From Mangifera indica (Eukaryota; Streptophyta; Magnoliopsida; Sapindales; Anacardiaceae), in contig NC_058143.1 of the NCBI RefSeq assembly GCF_011075055.1, positions 15,822,930 to 15,886,929 of the forward strand: a DNA stretch of 64,000 nt, in the 5' to 3' direction. Position numbers and translations under genes: made by a program. This document shows, piece by piece, positions 13,285-25,900 of the stretch (position 1 is the first letter of the stretch; each line of letters begins with the position of its first letter). The notes beneath the pieces are model-generated. The model was not told the origin of the DNA. It worked only from the letters and a program-made list of their open reading frames with translations, and did not search any database.

Positions 13285-13740
13285 TTAATAGAATATCAAC
13301 TTATTAAATGAATATAAAACAAATTCAAACATCCAATTAGTAGGCTTATTTGTTTCTCGAAATATATATACAAACCTTACTTGCCAATTAAGATGATGCA
13401 TGTTATTGATGTCGTTAAAGAGTTTAGCGAGAGAACTTCTACTCTGATGTGTAGAATATACCAATTGGATTGTCACTTTAGAGTTAGCTTCAATTTAAAT
13501 ATTTAAAATTTCATACTCTTTGGCTACGTCAAGCCTTAATTTAGTAGCCCATAATTCAAATTTTATTTCTTGGTAAATTTTCTAAGATAACTAAAGCCTA
13601 CAGTTTTGATAATTCCTCCAATTCCTACAGTATCCATCACTCCCGACACAACAGCATCAACATTTAACTTCTAAATCTTATTTGTTAGAGACAACCAATC
13701 AACATTCGGATAGAATATAAAATATTTATGTTCTAAGGTA
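13285..13740 (-). mobile_element. Decayed retroelement RNase H domain (LINE-type)
   Basis: On the minus strand, KLNVDAVVSGVMDTVGIGGI (about 13670-13610) is followed across frameshifts by EANSKVTIQLVY and LAKLFNDINNMHHLNWQVRF then YIFRETNKPTNWM (13485-13320). This is the order of the plant RVT_3/RNase H fold: KxNxDG...GxGGxIR, then E.DS...V..., then W......HIYREaNk.AD.LA. The catalytic aspartates are partly lost. It is a relic between the MATE genes. Confidence 0.6.
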
Positions 13741-13984
13741 ATAATACTGAGCAATGGCGGAGCTAAAAATGATATTTTAGGGGATCAATATTACAGTAAC
13801 ATAAATATATTTTAAATTAAAATAAACACAATTATTTATATTAATATATATAGTGTGACTTACAAATATTAAGATAAATATTTATTTTGGAAGAGGTTGA
13901 TAATGTTATGGAGAAAGGGGTAAGCAAGTAAGAAACAAAAATGACTCTCTCTCACATGCTCTGTCTCCATTACTTATTTATAGT

Positions 13985-14400
13985 GTTAGATTCGAGTCAA
14001 ATTAAATTTGAGTTCAACTTAATTTGAAGGAAACTTATCAAATTCTCATTAAAGTTGTTTAAATTCAGCTTACTTAAAAGGAAAAAAGCTCAAGTTAAAC
14101 CAAATCAAGTTTTAAGTTCAATTCGATATTGTAATGAAGCAAAAAAGGACTAAAATTATGTTGTCTTGACTCATACTGGTTAAAACGATTTTCTTTTTAA
14201 TTTATTTATATAAATTCTTTCTAGCTTGTGAGCTTAGTCAGTTGAACATTCCTTAAGCTTGAGTTCGAGTTTAAACTAAAAAAATTTTAATTTTCAAACT
14301 TAAACCTGAGTTCGAGCTTGAATTTATTTAAATCGAGATTGTTTTAGATTTGTTTGAATCAAATTCATTTTCAAATTTAAACAAATGCATATAATATAAA
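13985..14400. repeat. GAGTTCGAGCTTGAA-rich repeat, copy 1
   Basis: Words such as CTTGAGTTCGAGTTTAAAC, CCTGAGTTCGAGCTTGAAT and TTCAACTTAATTTGA occur in both orientations. The same vocabulary is found at 60955-61115 and 62485-62820, so it is a dispersed repeat family; its class is not determined. Confidence 0.5.
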
Positions 14401-14639
14401 ATATTAAAATAATACATATATATATATATAAAATTGATTTTTCTAATAAGCCAAACGGTGATGTTTGACCCGTACCCGATACAGAGAATTTGTATTGATA
14501 GCAAACATCACCGCATCCTGTACGTAAGCACTGAGATTTAACCTATTATTATAATTATTATTTTTCATATATAAATTATTCTGACATGCTATACTCGTCA
14601 TCTTCCCCGTTATTAATACCGTCTCATTAATCACACCAA

Positions 14640-14716
14640 ACCCCCTTCCCCCACAACATTTTGCATCGACAGTGCTCTCCTCCTTCTTCCCCCACAACAT
14701 TATTCATCGACAGTGC
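14640..14716 (+). repeat. Two-unit tandem duplication upstream of MATE copy 2
   Basis: The words TTCCCCCACAACATT and CATCGACAGTGC occur twice in the same order, about 46 bp apart, just upstream of the TATA box. The two units differ by a few bases, so this is an older small duplication in a promoter-proximal position. Confidence 0.7.
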
Positions 14717-14760
14717 CCATTTGATTCTCTCTGTCTCTCTTTTTTTTTTTTTTTCCTCCA

Positions 14761-14767
14761 TATATAG
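14761..14767 (+). promoter_or_regulatory. Probable TATA box of MATE copy 2
   Basis: TATATAG follows a pyrimidine-rich run (14730-14760) and precedes a leader that runs to a good 5' splice donor (AA|GTAAGT, GT at 14863). The coding ATG at 15704 would be reached after a 5' UTR intron of about 0.8 kb. The position is typical of a plant core promoter; the transcription start has not been observed. Confidence 0.5.
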
Positions 14768-15703
14768 AGATATGAGTATTATGGCAAAATATTCTCAACT
14801 CTGAACCATCAACACAGTCCTAGAAGCGATTCTGTTAAAATCAACTTCAAATCCAAGGCCAAGTAAGTTCCCAACTCATAATCTTTCTTTATATATAGTT
14901 GCTCTTTCTGCATGAACTCTCCCGATCTTCTTCATCTTCTTCGCCACTTATTTCTTTTTACTTTTTATTTTAACTTGTGTTCTCATGTATATATTGTGGT
15001 ATTTGGTCAACGATTTTCAAGCAGAGTAAGCTGTCCAACCATCAGTCCAATGCATGTGGTTTATTCCCAACACACGTCTTTCGTAAGAGAGATATTTGTA
15101 TAGCTCGATAGAAGGAAATAATTAATTCATTAAGAAATGTCTGCCCTTTAATTAATTAATCTTTATTTTATTTTCTACTTTTCAGCAGATCGCTCAGTAA
15201 TTGAGTTAAATATTTCATCCTCGCTTTTCCCACCTACGTTCGAATAAATTAAGATAAACTTACTAGACTGTTAGATAAAAAAATGTTTGTTAAATTTATT
15301 ATAATTTAAGATACATCGAAAACCAATGCTTTCGAAACTCGGTAAGATATGGATAAGATACCGATTGTATGGTTTAATTCATTCGATAACATTTAAAATA
15401 ATTTTATATAATCAATTATTCAATATATAATATAAAAATAAATTTTGTTTTATATATTTAATTATAGTTTTTTTTTTATAAGAATTGATTTTTTTGGCTG
15501 ATCGTATTAAACCCTAAACTATAAAAGGTAGCAATGCAATTAATAAAGTTAAAGTAAAATTATTTGTAATTACAATATATATATTAATTTATGTACTTTA
15601 TTTTTAATTTTAATTTATTAAATTACATGTACCACATCTCTTTTTTTTTTTTTTTTTGCCTTCTAAAGTTATTAAATTTTGTTAAAAAAATTAGTAGGTT
15701 GAG

Positions 15704-18700
15704 ATGGAAGAGAGGCTTCTGGGATCCGAAGCAAAATATGAGAGCAATTTAAAGGGGAGGATCTGGACAGAATCTAAAAAACTATGGAGGATTGCTCTTC
15801 CTGCAATGTTGGCAAGAGTAAGTCAATATGGCATGTTTGTGGTTACTCAAGGATTTATTGGACATATTGGGGATGTTCAGCTTGCTGCTTATGCTCTCAT
15901 CCAGATCATTGCTGTGAGATTTGCAAATGGGATTTTGGTAACCTTCTTTCTATTCTTCATCGCTTTTTTAAGATAAAAGAGCATTTATTCTGCATAGCTT
16001 TTGCCCTATCTTTACGTTGCTTCATCCTGCTACAGAGGCTTTCTGATACTCCACACACTTTTTCGAAGTCGAATTAATCACATCGGACACATAAAATCTC
16101 AAATTTAATGATTAAACTGTAATTATTATATCAAATAAATTAAAAATTTTATCGTAAAATATTTTGTGACAAAAATTTTAAACTTATATTTTTTTATATA
16201 TAAAATCTCGTTATTCCAATCTCTCTTAGTGGCAAACATAAATGGCCCATCCGTCGTCTCCAACAAGACCAGACCACTCTTCCTCACACTGGAATTTTAG
16301 CCATTCCTTTCTGTATTCCACTATCTTTTTAAACCTGAAAAAACATAAGGACGATTAAAATCATAATTTTCACAGTCTCTCTTACAATTATTATATGGTC
16401 AACCAACATAATCCAGTCATACTATGATTTGGATAAACAAATGTATTTAAATTCTTTGGCTGCAAATTTAGCAATGGCACTACAAGTAAATGTGGTTTAG
16501 ATTATTAAAACAACTGGTCTTTTTCAATCAGAAGTTATCTAATTTGTCTGTTTTTTTTTTTTTTCTAAGTTGATAATATATTATCCTTGTGCATATTATT
16601 GAAATTAACAGTTAAGTGTGTTAACAGTAAGGATTAAAGTAAGACTTAAAAAGTTTTGTTGATGTTTTAACTTAGCATATATAAAATCCTTTTTATTATA
16701 TTTTAAAGAATAAAAAGGTTAAACAAATTGATAAAGAAGGATTAGGTTAATGTTTCAACCAATCTCATGGTGGCAAAGATAGTTTCATTATCAAAAAGCT
16801 TCAAAAATCTAAATATACAATAATATGCAGTATTCCTAGATAGTTTAGTATCCATCCAATACTTTTATTTTTTGGATAACGAGAAAACTTTATATAACTT
16901 AAACTGTTATATTATAAGTAAAAAATTTATACTTTAAATATTTTTGACAGAGATTTAAACTTTTTACTCTTTTATTTACCATTTAAACTATCCTTCAAAG
17001 GCATTTATCCATCCCACGCATTTGCGCCCAAACTAAGAATTGTAGCTATCCAGTCAGCAAGAACCCAGCCAATTATATTAGCTTTTTTCCAAAGGAATCA
17101 TTACAGATTGATGAAACTTTTTTCAGAGTTATAAAAGGAATCCACCACAACCATCTCACCCACATCTTTATTTTCCAAATTGGTGGGCAAAAATGACATT
17201 ACTTCGATAAATACTCATCAATATCTTGACTATCTAGTAGAGGCCGACCTATCATGACCCTAAAGTCAGAATTTACTTTAGAGGTATAATTGAAGTTTTG
17301 CATGTTTTTATTGAAGTTTGTGTTAATGGAGTTGTGACCCCATGTATAATAATTAGCTTACCTCAGAGTTTTCATTGGTAGCTTGGGTTTCCTTAATGAC
17401 TCAAAGGCAAAGATTTTTTTCTTGTTAAACTGATTGGGTTCCAAACTGAGTGGAAAAGGTTTAAGCTGGGATATTCAAATTTTTACACTTATTTTAATCT
17501 GTATATATATATATACACTATTTATTTTAAACTCTAAATAAATATATTACAACAGTATTTTTTTTTTAAATACACCCTTAATGCTACCCATGCAAAAAAA
17601 TTATCTCTTTTTCTTTATAATTTTGGAAAACATCCTATATTAATGGAAAATAATTGAAACATTAAGAAACTTTGAAAAATAATTGAAGCACTTGAGATTG
17701 ATGCAATCCATGACATTTTAAAAAAATTAAATTAAGAGAAAGAGGGTTGGCATTGGCTTTTAAAAATTACGCCAACCCTTGCTTTTAAAAATTTATTTCG
17801 AGAAAGAGGGTTGGTGTTGACATCAACCCTTGCATCGGGTTTTGGTGGGTTGTTTTTTAATTTTATATCTTTACTTTTAAGAATTTTTAATCTGAAATTC
17901 ATTTCACTTTTCAGTTTTTTTCCTCTTTCTTTTGTTTTTGAAGCACTGGTTCCATTCTGTAGCACTATTTTTATTTTTTATAGTACAGTTATAAAGTTGC
18001 AGAAAAAATATTTAAAAAAAAAGAGAGAGAATCTCTCTACGTGGGTCTCATTAAATGAATTACTGTTATGATATATTTGTTTAAAATTTGAGATAAATAA
18101 TATATATGTATACATTGATTAAAATAAGGATAAAATTTTGAATATCCCTTTAAACTTCCATTATTGCTTCTATGAAATGAGCATTGTATAGCTTGGATGG
18201 ACTGTTCGGATGCTGATGCCACATGGGCTTCCCTATATGTGAGGACTAACTCTTTTGGTTTCTTTCTAGCAAGGTTTTTTTTTTAAAAAGAAAAATAATA
18301 ATTAAGAAATTTTACTCAAATAAACTTCATGAGTTATCAAAATTGATAGATTATTAAAACTTTTAAGATGAAGACTTAGATTCAAATCTTTGTTATACTT
18401 ATAAAACTTTAACTTATCTAATACAATAATTGTAGGTTTGATCACCATATCTCAAGTATGATTATTGATTACTCTCTGACAAGGATGTCATCTTCATTGA
18501 TGACAAAGATGTCGGAGAAGGGTAGGACAATCAACGAAAGGACATAAGATTACTAATGGGAGAAAGGGTCGGAGAAAAATCGTTGAAAAACATAAAACTT
18601 AAAATGTGATATTTTAAAATTTAATTTTGGAAGAAAAATTATTAGTTTTCTAAACTTAGGAAAAAAATGGATAATGTTTTATTATTTGTAATATATTACT

Positions 18701-21700
18701 AGTTAAATAACAATTTTAGCCCTTAAGTTAACTATTTTTATTACTTTTAACCTTTTATGGATGAGAGTTTAGATTTTCGATAATTAACGAGTGAGAGATT
18801 AGATTTGTATCAAACCTTGCGTGGGAATATATCTTTTGTCCTTAAAAATAAAATAGTATCAATTACATAATGATACATTAATTGTATACGTAATTTTATA
18901 TTCAAATGAGTAATATTATATGCACAAATAATAACATATAAAATGTACACCTAGTTTTATTGGAATAAAAGACAACCAGCAACTTTAGGATTATATCTAT
19001 ATAGACATAAAATTTAGGTTTAGAAAAGGACAATATTGGAATTTAATTTTGTTAATTAGCTACGTAAGTATATCCCATTGGATTGTTGTTTTTTTTTTTT
19101 CTCTATCCTTACAAAAGTGACTAACTAATATCTCTCTAAGACCTTTGTTTTATAATTCAAAGATCAGCGTAGTAGTGTTTGCCTTCACTTAATAGCTTAA
19201 TTTTTCTGATAAAAAATGAATAAGTATTATGTAAATAATAAAAGAATTTCATTATAACATTATTTTAAAAAATATCACAAACATTTTGAAAATTTAAAAT
19301 TTTTCATATATACCTATATTATATTATACTTTTTTTTTAAAAAAAATATCAATCTATATCAGTATCATGTATTAATCATATAATAGGTTAATTATATCGT
19401 ATTAATTTAATACAGTTTATGATATATATTGTATTATATTTGTATATTGTAGGATACCATACTATGATTGGGTATATGATCTCTTTAGCTTACACAATGG
19501 AGCAATTAACAAACACGGTTTTGACTATAATCAAATTTGCAGCTGGGCATGTCAAGTGCAACTGAGACTCTATGTGGGCAAGCATTTGGAGCAAAACAAT
19601 ACCACATGATGGGCATATATTTGCAGCGATCATTGCTAATAAACATCGCCACCGGAACTGTACTGCTTCCCGTATTCATATTCGCCGGCGACATTTTCAA
19701 ACTGCTTGGCGAAGACTCCGACATTGCAGCTAAAGCCGGCTACATCTCCCTATGGTTCATCCCCATTCTCTACTTCTTCGTCTTCTGTTTGACCATCCAA
19801 AAGTACCTTCAAGCCCAATTGAAAAACATTATCGTTGGCTGGCTTTCTGCTGTCGCATTTGTCATGCATGTCATCTTGTCATGGATCTTTGTTAACTTAT
19901 TAAACTTGGGCATCCCTGGTGCCATGGGTGCTATGATAATAGCTAGCTGGTTTATAGTGATCGGAGAGTTTGTTTATCTCTTCGGCGGTTGGTGCCCCAA
20001 CACTTGGAATGGCTTCTGTTTGGCTGCTTTTGTTGATTTGCTTCCTGTTTTGAAGCTCTCAGTTTCCTCAGGTGTAATGCTTTGGTAAGTGCATTAATTT
20101 CTCTAGATTTTCTTTCTTGCAATTCCATTATCATTTAAAATAACCTTTGATTTTTTTTCTGTTTTATCATCCACTATATGCAGCTTAGAGCTATGGTACA
20201 ACGCCATTCTGGTTCTACTGTCAGGATATATGAAAAATGCCACAACTGAGATTTCAGCCTTTTCTATTTGGTAAGTTCAAAGTTATTCCTGAATCTAAAA
20301 CCCTGGCACATTGTCAATGTATTATGCTACCAATTTACACGGTAGGCCCAAGATATATTGAATGACAAGGATGTGAAATACTGGAGAGAGGGCTGGGGTT
20401 TGAGACTCTTGGCGTCATACTAAGATTAGTTTTTGACTTTAATTGGTGCACTAATTATAGAACTAATTACTGGACACGTAATTTATTTTTTCAATGTGAT
20501 TGATTTGTCTTCAAAGGGGCAATCTAGCTCAGATGAGTTTAAAAAAAAAAACTCATGGTAGGGTTTAGATTTGTCTCTTACCCAATTCAAATAGTTAAGG
20601 CAGAAAAACCGAAGCTCCACCATAAAAGTGGGGAGGATGATATTTTTGTCAATGGGTTACACTTATTCTAGTTTTTTCTTGTTAGTTTATGATTCCAAAA
20701 CATATGATAACTAATTAATTAGTTGAATTCACAATGTAGCTTGAACATCATATCTTGGGAATTTATGCTGTGCTTTGGCTTTCTGGCTGCCTCTAGGTAT
20801 GACTTTGATAAATATTCAAATTATCTTAGGCCATTCTGAATGAGGGTGATATATAGTTGCTCTTACATGAATGTAAAAATTTTTTACAGCGTGCGAATTT
20901 CAAATGAATTGGGGAAAGGAGATGCCAAAACCGCAAGTTTTTCTGTGAAAGTTGCAATTATCACAGCAACCATTATTGGAACTTTCTTCTTCATAATCTG
21001 TCTGCTGTTCAGCCATGGCATTACAAAGATTTTCACGAGCAGTGAGGAAGTAATTTCTTCTGTTTCAAGCCTGTCTGTTCTACTAGCTCTCTCAGTTTTT
21101 CTCAACGGCCTCCAGGCGGTACTCTCAGGGGTGGCTGTCGGTGCAGGCCGGCAGACGTTGGTTGCATATGTTAACTTATGTTGCTATTACATAATTGGCA
21201 TCCCTGTTGGTGTTCTTCTCGCATATGTGGCTGATATGAAAGTTAAGGTGAATTTTTCACTTAATAATAGTATATATATAAATAAATTTTACAAACTTAT
21301 TTATTTTTATTTAATAATATTAAATTAAAAGAGAAAGTAACCAATTACGTTATTCAAATGCCACCCGTGTTTGAATGATGTGACAGGGCATATGGATTGG
21401 GATGATGGTTGGAGTGGCAACACAAGTACTCACACTGGGCTTTATAACCTATAAGACCGATTGGGATCAACAGGTAAATTATAAATATAACATTTTAGAT
21501 AGAAGAATACTATGCATACTTATTTTTAAGTAAATAAATGAGTGTATATAGAATATATTATCATATGATTAAATATTTTTTTTTTAAATTCAAAATCTCC
21601 TAATCACTTGATGACATATATCAAATATATATTTATTTATGTATTTAAAATAAATATATATAATTATATTAAGTTAGAAATAAAAAAATTTCAATATTAT

Positions 21701-21815
21701 AATAATCACTTGCATTTATGATGATACTCCTAAATGACTCTTTTAGGTGGATGAAGCAACAGCACGGCTAGATAGGTGGCTCTTGAAGCCTTCAGATGAA
21801 TCTACTGGTAATTAA
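15704..21815 (+). CDS. MATE (DETOXIFICATION) family efflux transporter, copy 2
   Basis: Tandem paralogue of the MATE gene upstream. Seven coding exons: 15704-15937, 19543-20084, 20184-20270, 20740-20796, 20890-21247, 21387-21473, 21747-21815; 1434 bp, 477 aa. Exon 2 (542 bp), exon 3 (87), exon 4 (57) and the penultimate exon (87) have exactly the lengths of their counterparts in copy 1. The fifth exon (358 bp) equals copy-1 exons 5 plus 6, so one intron is absent. Landmarks: SSATETLCGQAFGAKQYHMM, LELWYNAILVLLSG, SVRISNELGKGDA, SGVAVGAGRQ and KTDWDQQ. Intron 1 is unusually long (3.6 kb) and holds repeats. A TATA box (14761-14767) and a probable 5' UTR intron donor (14863) lie upstream. The first exon begins MEERLLGSEAKY, close to copy 1. 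Role: membrane antiport of organic solutes; substrate unknown. Confidence 0.94.
18300..18460 (+). repeat. Short dispersed repeat, SINE-like, copy 1
   Basis: Contains TTTTAAGATGAAGACTTAGA, then TTCAAATCTTTGTTATACTT, ATAAAACTTTAACTTATC and TACAATAATTGTAGGTTTG. The same ordered words occur inverted at 22750-22895 and, more decayed, at 28200-28320. TTCAAATC resembles a polymerase III B box. Confidence 0.45.
18470..18875. mobile_element. MULE-like element, partial (copy C) in MATE copy 2 intron 1
   Basis: The right end, inverted, reads AAGGACAAAAGATATATTCC then CACGCAAGGTTTGATAC, TCTCTCACTCG, and TAGTTAACTTAAGGGCTAAA, the same order of words as the ends of copies A and D. The interior has CATCTTCATTGATGACAAAG (hairpin). 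The left end is not recognised. Confidence 0.45.
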
Positions 21816-22296
21816 TTCTGCAGTTTTATAAGTGTGATGTCATTCATATGCCAGAGGCCTTAAGTATGGTATTATATATTATTTTATTTTTAATTTTAAA
21901 ATCATTTAATTATTTAAAAACATGCATCATACATGTATTTATATGTGCATTTAAATTGGATTAGCGTGATTTTATTTATTGTTGTTCAAAAATCTTATTA
22001 TTTTGCCATGAGATGGTCATACACTCGTTTTCATGATAGTCAAATCGCGTATTATATTATATACCAAAATTTTAATTTTTTGTATTATATATTGAATATC
22101 GTATTTTATTGTATAATGTGACTTTCAAAAAATAAAATTAATAAATAAAAAATCTAATTGACATATTCTCATTTTAAAAAATATTACTCTTAAAAATTTA
22201 AAATTTTTTATATATATCTTTATTATATTATTATTATTTTTTAAAAATATATTGATTTGTATCATATCGTATAATACATCAATTATATCGTATTAA

Positions 22297-22324
22297 TATA
22301 ATATATATATATATATATATATAT
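22297..22324 (+). repeat. (TA)n microsatellite downstream of MATE copy 2
   Basis: About 14 AT units in the convergent interval between MATE copy 2 and the ELMO gene. Confidence 0.9.
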
Positions 22325-22749
22325 CATAACATATGAATTATGTATAACTATGCTCGTCCCCACACAAAAATTAGGGCTACTAAAAAAACCCGAAAACTGG
22401 CAAATCAAATTCAAAAAATTGTACCAAAAAAAGGGGAAATGTAATTTGCTAGTCTTTTCAACTAGAGACAATTCAGTAAAAACTATCCCCACCATCGTTG
22501 AGTATTAATGCAATTTCTCACATCATAAAGATTTACAAATTTTTTGATATATTTAGTACATCCAATAAGATTGACAAGGTTTGCATAACTATCATCCTTA
22601 GATTTACATTTACGCTAACAGTTTCATCAGACAAACTACCTAGCTTAGCAGTCACTACCAAAGCCAGAAATGTCACCCCTCAAGTAATTTTTTTTTTTGT
22701 TTATAACCAAAGATCCCGTCCGTATTTATTGAATGAATAACCTTTAAGT

Positions 22750-22895
22750 ATAAACTTAAAGCATAATAACTGGATTCATAATTATTGTATCAGATAAGTC
22801 AAAGTTTTACAAGTATGATAGAGACTCGAGTTTAGTCTTTCAACTTAAAAGTTATAATATTCCACTAGTTTTGTCATCCATCGTGATTTTAATGA
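22750..22895 (-). repeat. Short dispersed repeat, SINE-like, copy 2
   Basis: On the minus strand: AACTTTTAAGTTGAAAGACT, then CTCGAGTCTCTATCATACTT, GTAAAACTTTGACTTATCTG and ATACAATAATTATG. Same order as 18300-18460. Confidence 0.45.
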
Positions 22896-22936
22896 CAAGT
22901 ATATACCTTATTTACATGAAATTATACATGTTTTGC

Positions 22937-25900
22937 TCACCTGTTCAACAGAGTGTATGCTGGTAAATCTTTCACACAAGACACATCATCCAGTGCCAGC
23001 TCCCGTTCTAACTGTGTTCTTGTAGACTTCAAAATTTCCTGAAAAAGGTTACAATAACAAGATAAATCATGCAAATAATGTAGGGTACGTTATTCCTAAT
23101 TAATAGATAAGTTGTAAAGTGAATTAATAATAAATTTGGGGATGAGGGATGTTTGAACAATTTACGTTAAATTCCATATACGAAGCCCGCTTGGCAAGCC
23201 ATTGAGCATCCATCATTTGGAAGGCGACACAGTAAAGGTTGTCAAATGCCATTTCATCTTCCTTCAGAAGTTTTAAGAAACGGATTCCAGCCAAAGAAGA
23301 TGGCTTCCCTGCATGCAAAACATAGTCAGAAAAATTCTCCGTCAATTTAATTACTAAAAAATCACGACAAATGGCAGAAGAGCTAAACAAAGTGTGTTGA
23401 CAAAATTTAGCTTTAGAATCATTTGTTTGGACGTTTTTCAGCCTGCATCAGATTAACAAGTAAACCATAATAGTTACAGCATTAAATCGCCCTTGCCTGA
23501 TTGAAGATCCAACATTTGTATCAACATAAATGAAATGTTGATGCCAGCTACCGCAAAAGGGTACTCCCACTCAGCTCTAGCTCCATCTTTTTTATGCAAC
23601 AATCTCTGAAATGAGTCCTGTTGAATGAAGACCAAATCACTAAATATTAGTTATAATCAGCTTTACCTTGAATATTTGGGCAATAAAAACCCCATCAAAA
23701 CCAAAAGGAAAGAGAACAAAACAATTACAACCTACAATAAGATCCTACACATATTGAACACAAGCAGAACTTAGCAATAATTACAAAAGAAACAATATAA
23801 ACATCTCCGACAATCAAGTAAAATCTGAGCAAATAAAAGTATTTCATGATGAACTATAGCATTTATAAACCTGTGAATAGGTTCCTTACCCAAGTAACAA
23901 CCAGAATATGTTATCCATTTATTTACAGCCACCAAGAGTCAAAACTAGATTTCAATATGTTACTACATATAAACTACAAAGATAAATGTAAATCCAAAAC
24001 CATAAAATGTCAGCAGGCAAACATCTCCATACTTAAAAACAAGCAAGCAAAACAAATATTCCTCAAAAAAAGAAAAAAAAGGCCCGATATGCAATAAACA
24101 TACATCCAAAAAAACTATGACTCCCTTCTCAGTTCAGAGCATGATAGTAGATTTTTGTGTTAACTTTATCATACAAAATCAGTTGCCAACTCGTCACTTT
24201 TACTTTCATCTCTAAACCAAAATGTCTTGCCAAAACAAAAATGCTTGAAGCAATAACCAACTTTTTAAAGGGCAAAGCTAATAAGGTAAACTAGTTTCAA
24301 TTGAGGAAACACCAGAAGAGCTATTCACTTAACAAACTCCCAAGTGCTTATTAAGCAACCACTAGTTTCCAAAACCATAGCTTCTCTACTACAAAATGTA
24401 TCCATGAAAAAGAGAGAAGGCCTTTTTATATTTTTTATTTTTCCTCCTCTAACATGTTTTCTTTCTATTCAATATTCTTCTGTGAAATTAGAGATGACAT
24501 ATAACCTTTCTCTGCTGCATGTCAGTAAGCAAGTCTTTATTCAGAAATCCAGATATATATACTTTTTCTACAACTCTCAGCATTATCTTATTATAAAAAA
24601 AATGCATTCTTGTTAAGCACAAATTGCCACAGCAACTTGAAAGATAACTACTATTCCAGGCCTCCATTTTGACAAGGTATTTTAATTTTTCTGCTGCCTG
24701 AACAAAGTTTTGTGGTTTCCCCAAAGACAGGCCACGAAAGGCATAAAAAATTCCCAATTGTTTCAGATGAAGATAAAAATTAATAAAATCTCAACAATTT
24801 TGAAAAAAGAAAGCAATAATTAAAATTAAAAATTTGTAAAAAGAAAAATAAATTTATATCATTTTAAACCAAGGAACCAACCGGATAATTCTTGGCAAAG
24901 AAAATGAGATTTTCCAATGATATAAATCCTCCACCCCTTCACATAACATTGAAAAAAATTGCATCAGAATCTTTTTGAGGTAACAATAATGTAACTCATC
25001 AGAAATTTAATGTAATTTCCATTTCATACCGAAAATCTGTTGAAGGGTCTGTGCCTTGCCAACCCATTTCTTTCCAAAGCTCTGATTTCAAAGCAGGCAA
25101 ATCCCTACCAGGATAAGCTAACCTCCATAATTGTTTAAGTTCATCCTGCAAGGCAAAAGTTCAATTTTATAAAAGTTATAAATTATGCTCTAAAACATAA
25201 GCAAACAAGTCTGTCTTCCCTTTCCTTTATCAGAAGGGAAATCAAAATTAGAGACCTTCCCCGCTACAAGTTTAAAGTTTGTAGAAGAAATAATAATAGG
25301 CTAATTTATAAACCTCAACCATTAATTTGGAGTAATTATGATGGGTTGATTAAGCCACGTAATAATAATCCTCACCCAGGTTGACACATACTTAGATACA
25401 ATAAGTAAATCATGAGCACTTAATTTGAGCATTTAACATGTAGCTTCATCCATAAATTTTATTGCATTTTTCATATATGTAAATAGAAATCCTTTAAGGC
25501 ATCTAAACTTTGAATTAGCAAGAGGGATAACTCTTCAGTATAAATAGATTTTCAAGCTTTCATTGATAACAAAAATGAAAAGGAATTAACCCAGATCCCT
25601 TATTATCACCAGCTCAAAAACAATGGGGCCAAACATTAGTAGTGCAATAAAATTAAATGGAGAAAAACCTACCTGATGTTCCACACATGATCCATCAAAA
25701 GGGACTTCAAGCCTTTGTTGTAGATGTCTAAGCCTTTCTTCCTGAATTGACACCATAATAGCATTACATTCATATACCTTTTTTTTTTTGGGGGGGGGGG
25801 GGGGGGTGTGTGTGCAGCAAGGTGTGGGGGTTGAAAGGGAAGAGCGGAAATGCACATCAATGCAATATAATACCTGTAGTGGACTAATTGAAGACGGAAA

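Noticed and set aside
22283..22740. Short frames between MATE copy 2 and the ELMO gene
   Set aside because: No domain, no conserved motif; translations read simple repeats or AT-rich sequence.
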